A DNA stretch of 64,000 nt from NCBI GenBank assembly GCA_963969365.1, contig OZ017760.1, forward strand, positions 2,294,001 through 2,358,000, written 5' to 3'. A program made the translations under genes and the position numbers. This stretch comes from Asterochloris sp. CNOR1. Lineage: Eukaryota > Chlorophyta > Trebouxiophyceae > Trebouxiales > Trebouxiaceae. The notes under the pieces are model-generated. The model was not told where the DNA came from. It saw only the letters and a program-made list of their open reading frames with translations, and made no database searches. This document shows, in pieces, positions 37,961 through 48,684 of this stretch (position 1 is its first letter; every line of letters starts with the position of its first letter).

Positions 37961-40665
37961 GCCCCATTTGAAACGCGGCAGGACCTGGTTTCACGAACAT
38001 TCAAGGCCCGAGAGCAGGAACACAGATGCAGTGAAGGTGCTGACAGCCAGGGTTGTACGCATACATCTCGAAACACATGAATTGCTAGACGCTACTGGGC
38101 TTCGTAACCAATGTGTATGCCTGCAACATCAGGTCTCAGCCGAAAAGCAGGGATGCCTGCTGCAAATGTGTTGCACCATATGCACCATGCATGTGACGCT
38201 GTCCAAGCCTTGCAACCAAGCATCACCTCTGACCCTGCACTGCACTTGCATTGCTCCACGTGTTCACGCTTCACAAGCACAGGGTGGCATGTACGGCACT
38301 GTGTGGCTTGCACGGTGCCATGTCAAACTCATCTTGAGCTAGGTCTCGCTTGTGTAGCAGTACACCCGGCAGGCCTGACTGCAAAAGTTGCTGAACATTG
38401 CAGGTAAGAATATTTCCCGACCTGCTTGCCAAAGAGTCCAGGAATGCCGCTCTTGCTTGCAGCATACACGTGCACCCAGGCATGTACTGGAGCCTTGACC
38501 CCGCTGACACACATGCTGTGCAGCAGTTTTGCAGCTAGCAAAGTCAGCTCCCTGCTGGCCAGCAACGAGCTTACACCAGCAGCTGCTCAGCACTGTCTTT
38601 GCCTACCTCCAACAGCCTGTCCTAAGTAGACCCCAGGCCCATGTGAAGGTTGGAACCACACGGGAAGCTCACCAGGCAGGGCAGGACCTGTTTAGCTTGT
38701 CGCAGCGTTTCTTGTCATGGCTGGCTTCAGTTGCAGCCTTTGATCTGCTTGGATGTGAGCAGCTGTACTGATCTGTACCTCTGCCTCCTGTCAAGCCCAG
38801 CAATGACCGTGTTCCTCTGAACATGCCTGAGCGGCATGTATAAGCAGTGGCTGCATGGAGCCTGGACCACTAAGCTTGGTTCCCTTCTGATCAGTCTCTC
38901 AGCCATTTGGTAAGATGCAATATGTTGTTCTCATGGTGACCAGCTGTAATCTTTCAAAGCAGTGACACTGGCCTTCTTGCTGAAAGTTCAACGCTTGTGA
39001 GCGCCCCCCGGCGAACTCTGTCCAGGTCATCCCTGCACAGGCCTGTTCATGATGGAATGAACTTGGCCCAGCCTTGACACACCCAGCACAGCTCAAGTTG
39101 GTTGCATTGGACGAACCGGTGTTTGAGGTGGGATCCGCATCCACGGCACCTGTGCTGTCCCTCCCTTTGAGAGCCAATACTGCACCTTGTGCTCAATCTT
39201 GCAGGTCACCACCAGATCATGAGCTTGGGGGAGCTGCTAACTGGCCTGCCTTCTGAGGTGCGAGTGCACATCTTCTGTCTGGCACTCTTGCTTCCGACCT
39301 CTGGAGGAGCATGGGTGGGGCACTGGCTCAATCTTGCCATGGTGGGTCAGGACTTGCTTGAAAGCCTCCAGGCTATTGTGTGACAAAGTAAAACCACCCT
39401 GTACTGGTTCCGCTGACATGGCTCGATGTCAGCGTGCTGAGGCAGTGGGCGCTCCCATCTTTCAGCTGACGTGCTGCACCCCTGCCGGCATGCTCAGATC
39501 TGCAAGGACTGGATGCGGGAGCTGGTTCTGCATGTGCCAGTGAACGTAGGGAGCCTTGGACCTCAGTGCTTTCGGCCTGCCACCAGGCCAAGGCTTTGCC
39601 TCACCAGACCATGGCTTCTGCAGCCAGTCCCTCATGGTGTCCGCATTGCGGGGCTGGCTCTTTTTGGGAGACACGATGTTGCTTGCACAGCAGCAGCGAT
39701 GCCCAGGGATATGTGTCTCATGGAAATGTCACAGCTACAGAACATTCAGCGCCTCAATCTGCAGGATGCACAGTGCCCAGATGTCCCTCCCTTGCCCAGA
39801 CTCACACAATTGAGCATGTCATTTGTGCCAGATGCAGCCCAAGCAGTGTTGCCCCTCCCCATCCTGACGATGCTGGAAGTCGTAAGCATTCATGGCGTCA
39901 GCAGTTGCCCCAGCTTAAGCTGCTTGAGTAGACTGACCATGCTTTCCTTGAGTGTTAGTAACCTCTCAGGGCCAACTGTGTAGCCAGCATCGGCTGACAC
40001 ATTGCAAAGCATCAAGGTATGCTATGCGTGCTCAACCATGTTTGTGTGTACAGACACTTTGCCTGACCACACCTCCTTACTGTGTTGCAAAGCTCTGCAT
40101 CAATGGATCTCTCTGTATCTCAGTTGGGCCTCCACTGAGCCCTTGATATTTGGGGACGCACTCATATGGCTGACGCAGCTGGATTATATGAGCCTACATC
40201 TGCCAGACTTCAGCAGGTTGCAGCAGCTGCCACCCCATGTCACAGCTCTTAGCTTGCGCACCCGGAAGCTCCTGGACATGGCCATGGCGCCCTGCTTGCA
40301 GAGCTGCTCTGGCCTGCAATGCCTGATGCAGGTGTGCACAGATATGCTGTTGCTGTGAGCGCCCAAGCGATTCCAACTGACGACAAGTGACTGCATGGCT
40401 TGCAGGGCTTGCAAATTTCCAGCTGGGCCACTGGCCGGCGCTCATCAACTTAACTTTGGCCAGCTCTGATTCTGGGGACTTCAGGTTACGTCACTGGCCG
40501 CCCCTGGAAGCAACATCCTTTGGTCTGCCCAGCCTTGCTGCGCTGGACACCTTTGTACGGTCCGATGCCACAGGCTTGCTACAGCTGGAGCATACCATTC
40601 TTGGTATGTTGCTCAATACCTCAGCTCTGTGGCATAAAATAGATGACACATTAGGAACATGAAAC
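37960..40665 (+). pseudogene. F-box/LRR gene copy A (decaying paralogue)
   Basis: The F-box piece MSLGELLTGLPSEVRVHIFC (from 39220s) joins to ICKDWMRELVLHVPVN after an acceptor near 39496. LRR-type segments follow: IQRLNLQDAQCPDVPPLPRL, LTQLSMSFVPDAAQAVLPLP, HVTALSLRTRKLLDM and a last exon at about 40409-40662. Against copy B it has an in-frame TAG where B reads on (LSGPTV stop versus LSGPTLHP), an insertion in the F-box exon, and loss of the Leu pattern in the third exon (LLCCKALHQW versus LFLCLKDLPRL). The DNA similarity to 58.2-60.9 kb extends upstream to about 37960. Confidence 0.7.
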
Positions 40666-40869
40666 ACCAGGCCTCATGGGAGTGGCCACTCGCTCCTTCA
40701 TGGCCGAAAGATGCTTTACAATAGTCTGAAGATGCAACAACTAGCTTGCATGTTTCTTAAATTTGATGCGTGTGTGCGCACCTGAGTGACTGCATCTCAT
40801 CACAAGCAACTTTATAACTTGCAGATGTCCCATTTCTAATGGACCATACTTAACCAACCGACCTCTGTG

Positions 40870-41065
40870 CAGGCTTGAATGGGGCTCTTCTGGTTGCGTC
40901 ATTGGCTTCTCCTGCAAGCAAAGCCCCTCTGTCTGCCCCCGCTCTGCAGAGCTGAATGTCTATGTGCAGTCTAATGTCACAGGCTTGCTCCAGTTGGAAC
41001 AAGACCATTCTCAGTCTGATCCTCAGCACCTCGGGGTACTGGCACAAAGAGTGTGACACTTTTGA
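40870..41065 (+). repeat. Tandem decayed duplicate of the copy A last exon
   Basis: This segment aligns with 40480-40660. The shared run goes from a cgtca(c)tgg start through acaggcttgctccagttgga to tactggcacaaag, about 400 bp downstream of the original. Frame is lost. Confidence 0.75.
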
Positions 41066-41657
41066 TGCATAGGAATCCAGCCTCCTTTCGGACCTTCAGA
41101 GCCAAAAAGATGCTACAACCAAATAACCTCAGAGTCTCAACATCACAGAAGGTCTGCATGCACAAGGGAAACATTAGCAGTAGATCAGATTAGCTCAGGT
41201 CAACGAAAGGCATCGAACGGAAGCTGGGTGAACGGCACTGAGCAACAACCCCCTGTTGCCACACAAGGTCAGGGAAGCAGCGACTGGGAGGTGACAGTGT
41301 GCATCCAAGATGGTTTGCCTGCAGGAGGATGCAGATGCGGTCCTGCATCCGTTATGTACTGCCTTGACTGAGTGTGGAGCCCTGCAGCATCCAAGACAGA
41401 CATCTAAATGTATGCAGTCCACTGCTTCTTGGGGCAGTTTGTGTCACACGTATCCCTTGCAGCCCTTGCAAGCACCATGGGCCAGTGCCACCCCTCTGCG
41501 GCAATGCAGGGACCAGCATCTGGCACTCATGTCATCAAGGTGGCAGTCTTCGCTGCAGCGGTGCGTCTGCTGCTGCAGGGGATAGGCCTTCAGGCCACGG
41601 CAGAGCAACAGGTGCAGCAAGACCCGCTGCCACAGCCCGCCAGGCGCAGCACTCGAC
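41066..41657. other. Gap before the MBOAT gene, no supported gene
   Basis: I see only open frames without recognisable domains here. It should contain the MBOAT promoter and 5' UTR. Confidence 0.35.
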
Positions 41658-44600
41658 TTGCCAAGCCCCAGCAGGCCCGGCAGCATGCTGCTCGATGGCA
41701 GTGTGCTGCCCACATTTGCATGGGAGGAGCAGGGGGCGGAGGCTGCAGCGCTCACGCTGTCCCAGTTCCGCTTCATGGCCGCGTTCTTCCTGTCCCTGCC
41801 GGTGGCATGGCTCTTCCGCTTCGTGCCCACCGTCAGAGGTGAGGGGGCTGCCCACAACTGCGCTGAAGCACCACAGGGGCAGGGGTGCTGCTGCATCTTG
41901 CTGGGTGCCAGAATGGGCTGACTGGGTCACCGATGAGAGTGTATCAGGCAGGAATCCCCATGCACCCCATGCCCACGCTGGAGCGGCAGGGGCACGAGAG
42001 TGCCACCCCTACGCTGTTCCATCTTTGCTTGATTGCTGCAACCATGCTTTTGTCGCTGGTGATTTGTGCGCCCCATCCTGTCAGATGTGAGCTAGGCACT
42101 TGGGCATGCCTGCAGCAGTCATGTATGCATGTTGACCATGGGATAGGCATGCCCGGAGAAGCTGCAGCAGACCATGCATCAGGCATGCTTGGTATCATGC
42201 AGCACGACGCTGCTTCTCATGTGGATAGTGGGGCGGCTCTTCTGTCTTGAATGCGCACCGTGAGAGATCGTCTAGGTGCTCAGGCAGCCTCCAGGGCCTG
42301 GCTGCCTTACTTGTGTGTTCACCGCTAGCAGTGTGCCAGACTGGCTCACTGCGCTTTGCGTCAACACTTGTGGGACCTGCGTACAGTCCAGGCCAGTCTT
42401 GACCATCAAGTTCACGCTGCCAGCTGGCCATGGCTCACTGCGCTTTGGCGATGCTTTGTTGGATTTGCCAGCCTCTGCTAGTCCATGCTGACATTTCAAG
42501 ACTCTGCTAGTCCATGCTGACAATCCACCACTCTGAGGCCAGCCTGACTACCAGGGTTGCGCTGGCAGCAGGCACCATGTCCGCCTCTGTGGGCACCCTC
42601 ACCCCTGGGTTTCTGACATGGGTCCACCCCCTTCCTCTGCATGAGGAGAGCGGCGGCTGCCAGCTCTGGGCGCCGGCTTCCCCTTTCCAGCTTGCAGGGT
42701 TACCTGCAGCCTTGAGGCCACGTCCGCACTCAGGCGCGCTGCCGTGACCACTACTGCAATTTCCAGCGTGCCCTGCAGGCAGGGGCCACCTGTATGCCCA
42801 GGGTGATGACTTTGCCCCGTCAGCTGCTGAGGCTGTGTCTGCAACAACATTCTGCTGTGCCCATTGTGCCAATGCTCACATCTGTCTGTGTGCAGGGCGC
42901 CACCTCTATGCCCTACTCACTGGCTTTGCCCTCATTTACTACCCCTTTGGCAACGGATGCTTCCATGCCTTCATCTCCTCAGGGGCCACCTACCTGATCA
43001 TGTGGCGATTCCGTGACCATGCAGCCACACTGGCCTGGCTGGTGGACTTCATGTATCTCATTGGCTGGTGAGCGCTGCTGTCTGGCTTGGTGCTGCAGTG
43101 ACCTGCCATCTGTTGCAGCATCACCAGGCTCTCAGTGGGCTGCAGCACTTTGTTGACTGGTTGAATCGACTGCGCACGACCCCAGCTGCATGCATCACCC
43201 AGTCTTGCTGCTTGCGGATGTTTTGTTCAGCTCTGCCTTCAGACCTGGTGATGCATGCTCCTCCATGGTGTTGTTGGTGGTTTGTGTGCAAAACTGCACC
43301 AAATAACTGCCCTCGCCTGCCTGTTGACCTGGTTCCCTGGGTGGTGCACTGCCCTGTGGCTGCCACGGAAGACACTGTGTGGCTGGCAGCCATCTAAATC
43401 GTCCTCACCCAGCTGCTGTGGCATGCGGGTTAGCCAGCCAGGGCCTTCCTTGGTGACTTCCAGCAGTTTGTGCATGGCCAGATGGCTGCAGCTGGTCCAG
43501 CAGCTGCCCTAGCATGGCTGGCAGCCCACCCGACACCATGACCCTTTCCTCCTGCAGCCACGTGTCGAGCGCCAGCGGTCAGGCGTGGAAGCAGGGGCAG
43601 ATGGACTTCACAGGTGAGCTGCCCTGCCTTGGTGTTGCATCTCGTCTTTGCTGCAGGGTCAGAAGGTCATGCACCTGCAGATGGCGCTGGCAGCCCTCCA
43701 AAGCCTGCAGCCTCTCAGAGGCACACCCCTGCAGCGTTTTGAAGCCAAAGATACTGTGTGTGTCCAGAAAACCAGCTAGGCCCACATGTACCTCACCCGG
43801 CTGCAATGGTGCAAGAGCAACAGCTGTACCATGTCCAGCAGGAGCCTGAGCGTCTCACTCGTCCCTGCATTTCTTCAACAGATGTGCCCACATGCAGGTG
43901 CCCAGATGGTGCTGACCTTGAAGATCATATCAGCAGCTGCGTGTTACCAGGACGGCGCAAAGCCTGCTGCGGTGGGCACCACAGGCCGGCTCGCCCTTGT
44001 ACTGTCACTGCGGCGCCTGACACACTGCCTACATGACATGGACTCGCTCCAGGATGAGCGCGCAGCTGCCATTATCCCAGCGTGTCCGTAGAAAGCAAAT
44101 CCTGCATGTCAAGCTGCAGCCCCACCAGTTGACCCAGAAGCCGCCGCTATCAACTAGTCACAGCAACCTCTGCCAGCTGGACCTGGGCCAAGGGGCCAGG
44201 AGAAGACTAAGCTGTATCGATGCCAATGCTGCCTCCAACATTCCGGCAGTCGCATCCAGCAGACTCTGCCTGCAGGAGCTGCGTCCCTACCATGAGCCTG
44301 CATCTTTGGCAGTCCTGCATCGCCTCTGCAGACCATCAGTTGAGCAGGCTGTGCCTGCATGACCTGTGGCCCTCAAGTCTTCACCCTAAACCCAGGATTC
44401 TGCCTGCAGGAGCTGCGTCCCTACCAGGAGAGCATGAAGCTGCACCTCATGCCCAGCCTGCTGGAGTTCTTCAGCTACGTCTTTGCCGCTGGCAACCTGC
44501 TGGCAGGCCCCTTCTTTGAATTCAGGGACTACATAGAGTACATTGAGCGCAAGGTGGGCTCCAGTCATAGCAAGCAAGTGTCGTCTGTGCACTTCACTGT

Positions 44601-47600
44601 TTGGTGTCAGCGCCGCATGTGAGCAGCTTGGGGTGCAATCTGCCTCAGGTCACCTGGGTTCCACAAGAATTTAAGCAGGTAGCTGCTGCAGCGCCTCAGG
44701 TCCGGCAATGTCAGTATGTCCAGCCAAACCTAGGCCAGGTGAGCTTCAAGAAGGCCACCGCTGTGTGTTTGGGAAGTGCACTGCAAGTGCTCAGCACAAG
44801 GGTGGGCTCCACAGCTTCAGATGTTGAAGGCTCCGCCTTTCGCCCACGACAGGCTGTCTAGTTCTATGTAAGTCTTTGAACCCTTGCACACTTGGTAAGT
44901 AGTGAGCAGAGTGCAGTAGAAGGCTGATGTGCGCAAAACTCATTAGCACTCTTTGCAGATTCTGAATCCAGCTGGTGCAGCCTGCAAGCGCCTGCCCTGG
45001 TCCAGCTCTGCTGGATGCTGATCTGCAATGGCCTCCTGCACCTTCATGTTTCTGCTATGTTGCAGACTGACTTTCGGGCAGACCAAGAAGCAAGTGTCAT
45101 GACGTCTGCCTGTGGGGGTTGGCCAGCTGGAAGAGAACTCCAGTATGTCATTCACTGTATGATCCACACACACACCTGCTGTGCTGAAGGGATCCGTGCA
45201 CTAGCCACATGAGGCTTGGAAAGGCAGAGAATTGGAGCCCGACACGAAGCACACCCTGCTGCAGGCAGTGATCTGCATGGTGCCACTCCAAATGTCACTC
45301 GCCTGCCCTCCTGCAGGGTGCCTGGGCGGTGGCCAAGGGCAAGCGCCTGCCCTCCGGGGAAGCACCTGGGCTGTTCCACCTGGGCAAGGCACTGATCTGC
45401 ATGGTCGTCCACCTGCGCTTCGTGCCCCACTTCCCTGTGGAGCTGCTGGAGAGCCAGTGGCACAGCCACCAGCCCTTCCTGGAGAGGTGAGGGTCTGTGG
45501 CAGAGTTGACAGGTGTGTTAAGGGGCCCACCTACATGTGAAGCTGCTGGGAGCGGGTGCCACCAGGCCAGGGGTGCCATTTGTAGCCAACATTGGGGACT
45601 CATGTGGCAGCACAGTTCTGCAAGAAGGAACTGTTGGGGCCAGCAGCCAGTATCAGAGACATGAAGTAGGATGGAGTTTCCTGCCAAGATGCTGGAAAGC
45701 TGGTGGCAGCGACAGAAGCCCTTGCCTGTTGAGACCTCACTGGAGCTCTGGCCAGAGGTTTGGTGCTTCATAAAAGCGGTTGCCAAGGGATTGTGCATCG
45801 ACATGGCATGCCTGCCAGAGGTGCCGCTTTGGCTTGTGCCTGAAGTGCTTCCTTTCCACGCGCGAGCTGCTAGTTGCACATCTGCATACGAAGGTAGTGT
45901 CCTTGTCCAGTTCAGGGCAGTACCCGCAAAATTCGCTGCCCTGGTGCTCAAGCAACAGCTCATGGTTCCTGTAGGCATTGCACTTTGCAGAGCAAGGGGT
46001 CATTGGCATGCTTAAGCATACATAGGATGCATGCATGTTCTTTTTTCAGTGCTGGACAGGCAGCAACCCCATGATGCTGTCAGCTTATGGCTTCTTCATG
46101 TTTGAGCTGCACCTCTGTGCAGGACACAGCAGTGTCTTTGCCAGGTTGTTGGGATCTGTCTCATAGTGCAATCAATCACCAATGATGACAATTGCTTCCC
46201 TGCTGTGCAGGTTGCTGCTGCTGTACATCGTGCCAACAGTCTACCGCTTCAAGTACTACTTCGCCTGGTGAGCCTGATATGACGCCAACCCTGCAACATG
46301 GAGCATCACCTAGATGTAGATCTGGGCTCCAGCAACCTGCCTGCGTTGATTTCTGCATCTTGTGTGTGGTGTGGCTGAGCCTAGGGTCATTGGGCTTCGC
46401 TTTCTGAGACCAAAGCCTGACTATCTGGCAGCTGAGGTCATGGCCTGCAGGGAGCCCAACTGCCTGCCTGCCTGTCTGCTGACTCCATGCATGGCGCAGG
46501 TTGATCAGCCCTGCAGTCTGCAATGAGTTTGAGCTGCCTGCCTGCGAAACGCTTGCAGCCTGTGTCACCAGTGGCCTCACTTGTCCTGCAGGGGCATTGC
46601 TGAGACCGGCCTCATCCTCAGTGGCCTCAACTTCAACGGCTACACCGACAGTGGCAAGGCCCGGTGGGACCGTTACATCAACACCCACATCCGCAAAGTG
46701 GAGCTCTGCCCCAGCGCTGCCCAGCTCCCCCAACACTGGAACATCTGCACCGGCCTGTTCCTGCGGCAGTGTGAGTGGGGGTCTCATGGGTGGTTGGGCA
46801 TGCTGCCTGAGGGCTGCCAAGCGCAGCACAGCGGTGGGTTTTGTGGGTACTTCAGATCATGCAAGCTGCTGAGAGACTGCCTAATTCACCCAGCCTCTCA
46901 GCGCTGAAACATGCCATGCGCACCAGGGTGTTCCTGCAGAGATGTCAGTGCTGAGGGCGATCAGGCAGTGTGAGTGGTTGGCAGTCAACCCTCTAGTTTG
47001 AGCATCCTGCCTTGAATCCTCTCTCTTCTGCAGATGTGTATGAGCGTTTGACAGTCAAGGGGAAGAAGCCCACCTTCGTGACCCTGATCATCACCCAGAT
47101 CGTTTCAGGCATCTGGCACGGCCTGTTTGCGGGGTACGCCCTGTTCTTCGTCAGTGTGGCTTTTGCCATCCAGGCCTCCAAGGTCCTCTTCAGGTGGGCT
47201 GCTTTTGTCTCACCCTCACGTGTCAGAGCAGCCTCTGCCAGCTCGGTGGAAGAAGCCTGCGGCGCCCGGCGCTTTGTCATTCAGGCATTTGACCTTCTGG
47301 TCAGGCTGTCTGATCCCGGCTCCCTGTTACTGACAGCTCACAGTCTCATCGGGTTCTTTGTGAGCCAGTGTCAGGTGTGCCATCCAGGCCTCCAAGATGT
47401 TCCAGGGTGACCTGGTGGTGAAATCTGTCATATGCTTCCAAGAGGGGCCAGCTGACTGTCCTCTGAAGGATGATGTTGCCCGCAGCCTGCCACAGCTGAG
47501 GCCTGCTGGCGTGCCTCAGCAAGACCTCTCACGTTCCCTATTGCCCCAAGAGCCTTTGCTGCTGCCTGAATGGGCTGCATGCGCTTTGCAAGTGGGTCCA

Positions 47601-48406
47601 CTTGAGGTCCCGAAGCGCAATTGGCTGAGAAAACCCTAGATCCCAAACCCTGCCTGCCTGCAGGTATGAGAGGAACTGGCCCTCATGGCTGACCAACGCT
47701 CTGCCCTGGACGGCGCTGAAGTGCGTGCTGACGGCTCTGCTGCTGAACTACTCTGCAGGAGCCTTCCTGGTGCGTCTGTCAGCACCCCCCTGCACCGGGC
47801 AGGGATGCCCCCAAGCATTGCACACGTGGATCTGTGCTTCACGCTGGTGCACTGAGGGCTGCTCATGCTGCCACACCTTGCACGACAGCGCGTTGTATGC
47901 GTAGCTATGCTGGTATGCTGCTGTGTTGTCTGCGGTGCCTGCTGTGCACCGCAGCTGCTGTGCTGGCGCGAACCATCTCCGGCAGTCTGGCAACACTATA
48001 CAGTCTGTGATGCCTTTGTGGCCCCCTGCTGTCTGTCCTTGGAGCTGCCTTTCTGCCTTTGCGCATACAGTACATAAGCACTGTGGTGTAAGGCCTGTGC
48101 GTCGTCTTTCAGCAGCTTGGAACCCAATGTCGCCCAGCCTGTGTTGTTGCTTGTGTGCAGATTCTGGACTTCTCCCCTTCAATTGCCATCTGGCGCTCAG
48201 TGGGTTTCATTGGCCACTGGATCATCCTGACAATCCTGCTTGTGGGCATCGTGTCTCCTCCCCGGAAGCCTGCAGGGGACAGGTCACAGAAACAGTCAGG
48301 CAAAGCCACCGCCTTTGATGTAACATCTCCCGCAGATGGGAAGGCAAACCCTGCCTCAGGCACTCCGTCAGCCCCATCTGTCGTTGACGCCAAAAAGTCA
48401 GCCTGA
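41658..48406 (+). CDS. MBOAT-family lysophospholipid acyltransferase (LPCAT/LPEAT type)
   Basis: This ER membrane enzyme re-acylates lysophospholipids from acyl-CoA (Lands cycle). In-phase exons: 41658-41838, 42895-43067, 43558-43613, 43898-43971, 44410-44553, 45317-45486, 46211-46267, 46592-46770, 47034-47193, 47664-47769 and 48161-48406. Words in family order: FMAAFFLSLPVAWLFRFVP, GRHLYALLTGFALIYYPFG, MVLTLKIISAAACYQDG, LLEFFSYVFAAGNLLAGPFF then EFRDY, YRFKYYFAW, SGLNFNGYTDSGKARWDRYI, HWNICTGLFLRQYVYERL, and the catalytic-His loop GIWHGLFAGYALFF. A soluble Ser/Pro/Lys tail ends the protein. The start could be the later Met at about 41688. Phase closes at every junction listed, so it looks functional. 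Confidence 0.88.
41970..42095 (+). repeat. Decayed copy of MBOAT exon 1 and donor in intron 1
   Basis: Exon 1 plus donor (about 41724-41845) is mirrored at 41970-42095. The copy has gagcggcaggggc, then cctacgctgttccatctt, gctgcaaccatgctttt, and ends cctgtcagatgtgagc. Line by line it matches FAWEEQGAE...FRFVPTVR|GTGAGG with many substitutions. Confidence 0.8.
42465..42525 (+). repeat. Short direct repeat in MBOAT intron 1
   Basis: ctctgctagtccatgctgac occurs twice, about 31 bp apart, near 42472 and 42503. Confidence 0.85.
44265..44430 (+). repeat. Exact duplicate of an MBOAT acceptor, 134 bp apart
   Basis: 28 bases around the acceptor ctgcctgcag|gagctgcgtc are identical at about 44265-44292 and 44399-44426. 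Phase and homology show the downstream one is used. The upstream decoy would lead to an early TGA. Confidence 0.9.
46755..46982 (+). repeat. Duplicated MBOAT donor after LRQ exon
   Basis: The junction cggcagt|gtgagtgg at 46764-46778 recurs as caggcagtgtgagtggttgg near 46964-46980. It is preceded by an eroded gttcctgc word shared with the exon. Confidence 0.7.
47160..47412 (+). repeat. Duplicated end of the MBOAT catalytic exon
   Basis: gccatccaggcctccaag at 47165-47182 recurs at 47379-47396. Each is followed by a ttccag/cttcag junction with ggtg. The second copy lies 200 bp into the intron. Confidence 0.85.
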
Positions 48407-48684
48407 GTTGGCTCCCCTGCGACATGTCTGTTGCACATTTGAGTGGGTACTGAGAGCTACATCCTTGCTTGCTGCTATCATTGGGCATAGCGCAGCATGA
48501 CTTGGGAGACTGTGAATGAATTCATTTGTGTGTCATAGGCCCTGTTCTTATTTTGACGTAGGTAAGAAAAGAGCAGCTCCAGCAGATGCACATATGGGTT
48601 AAAGTAGCCCTCTGGTTGGCATATATGCAATAACTGCTGCTGACGGTGCCTCATGTGCACCAACGCTGTCCTAAGTAATGCCTC

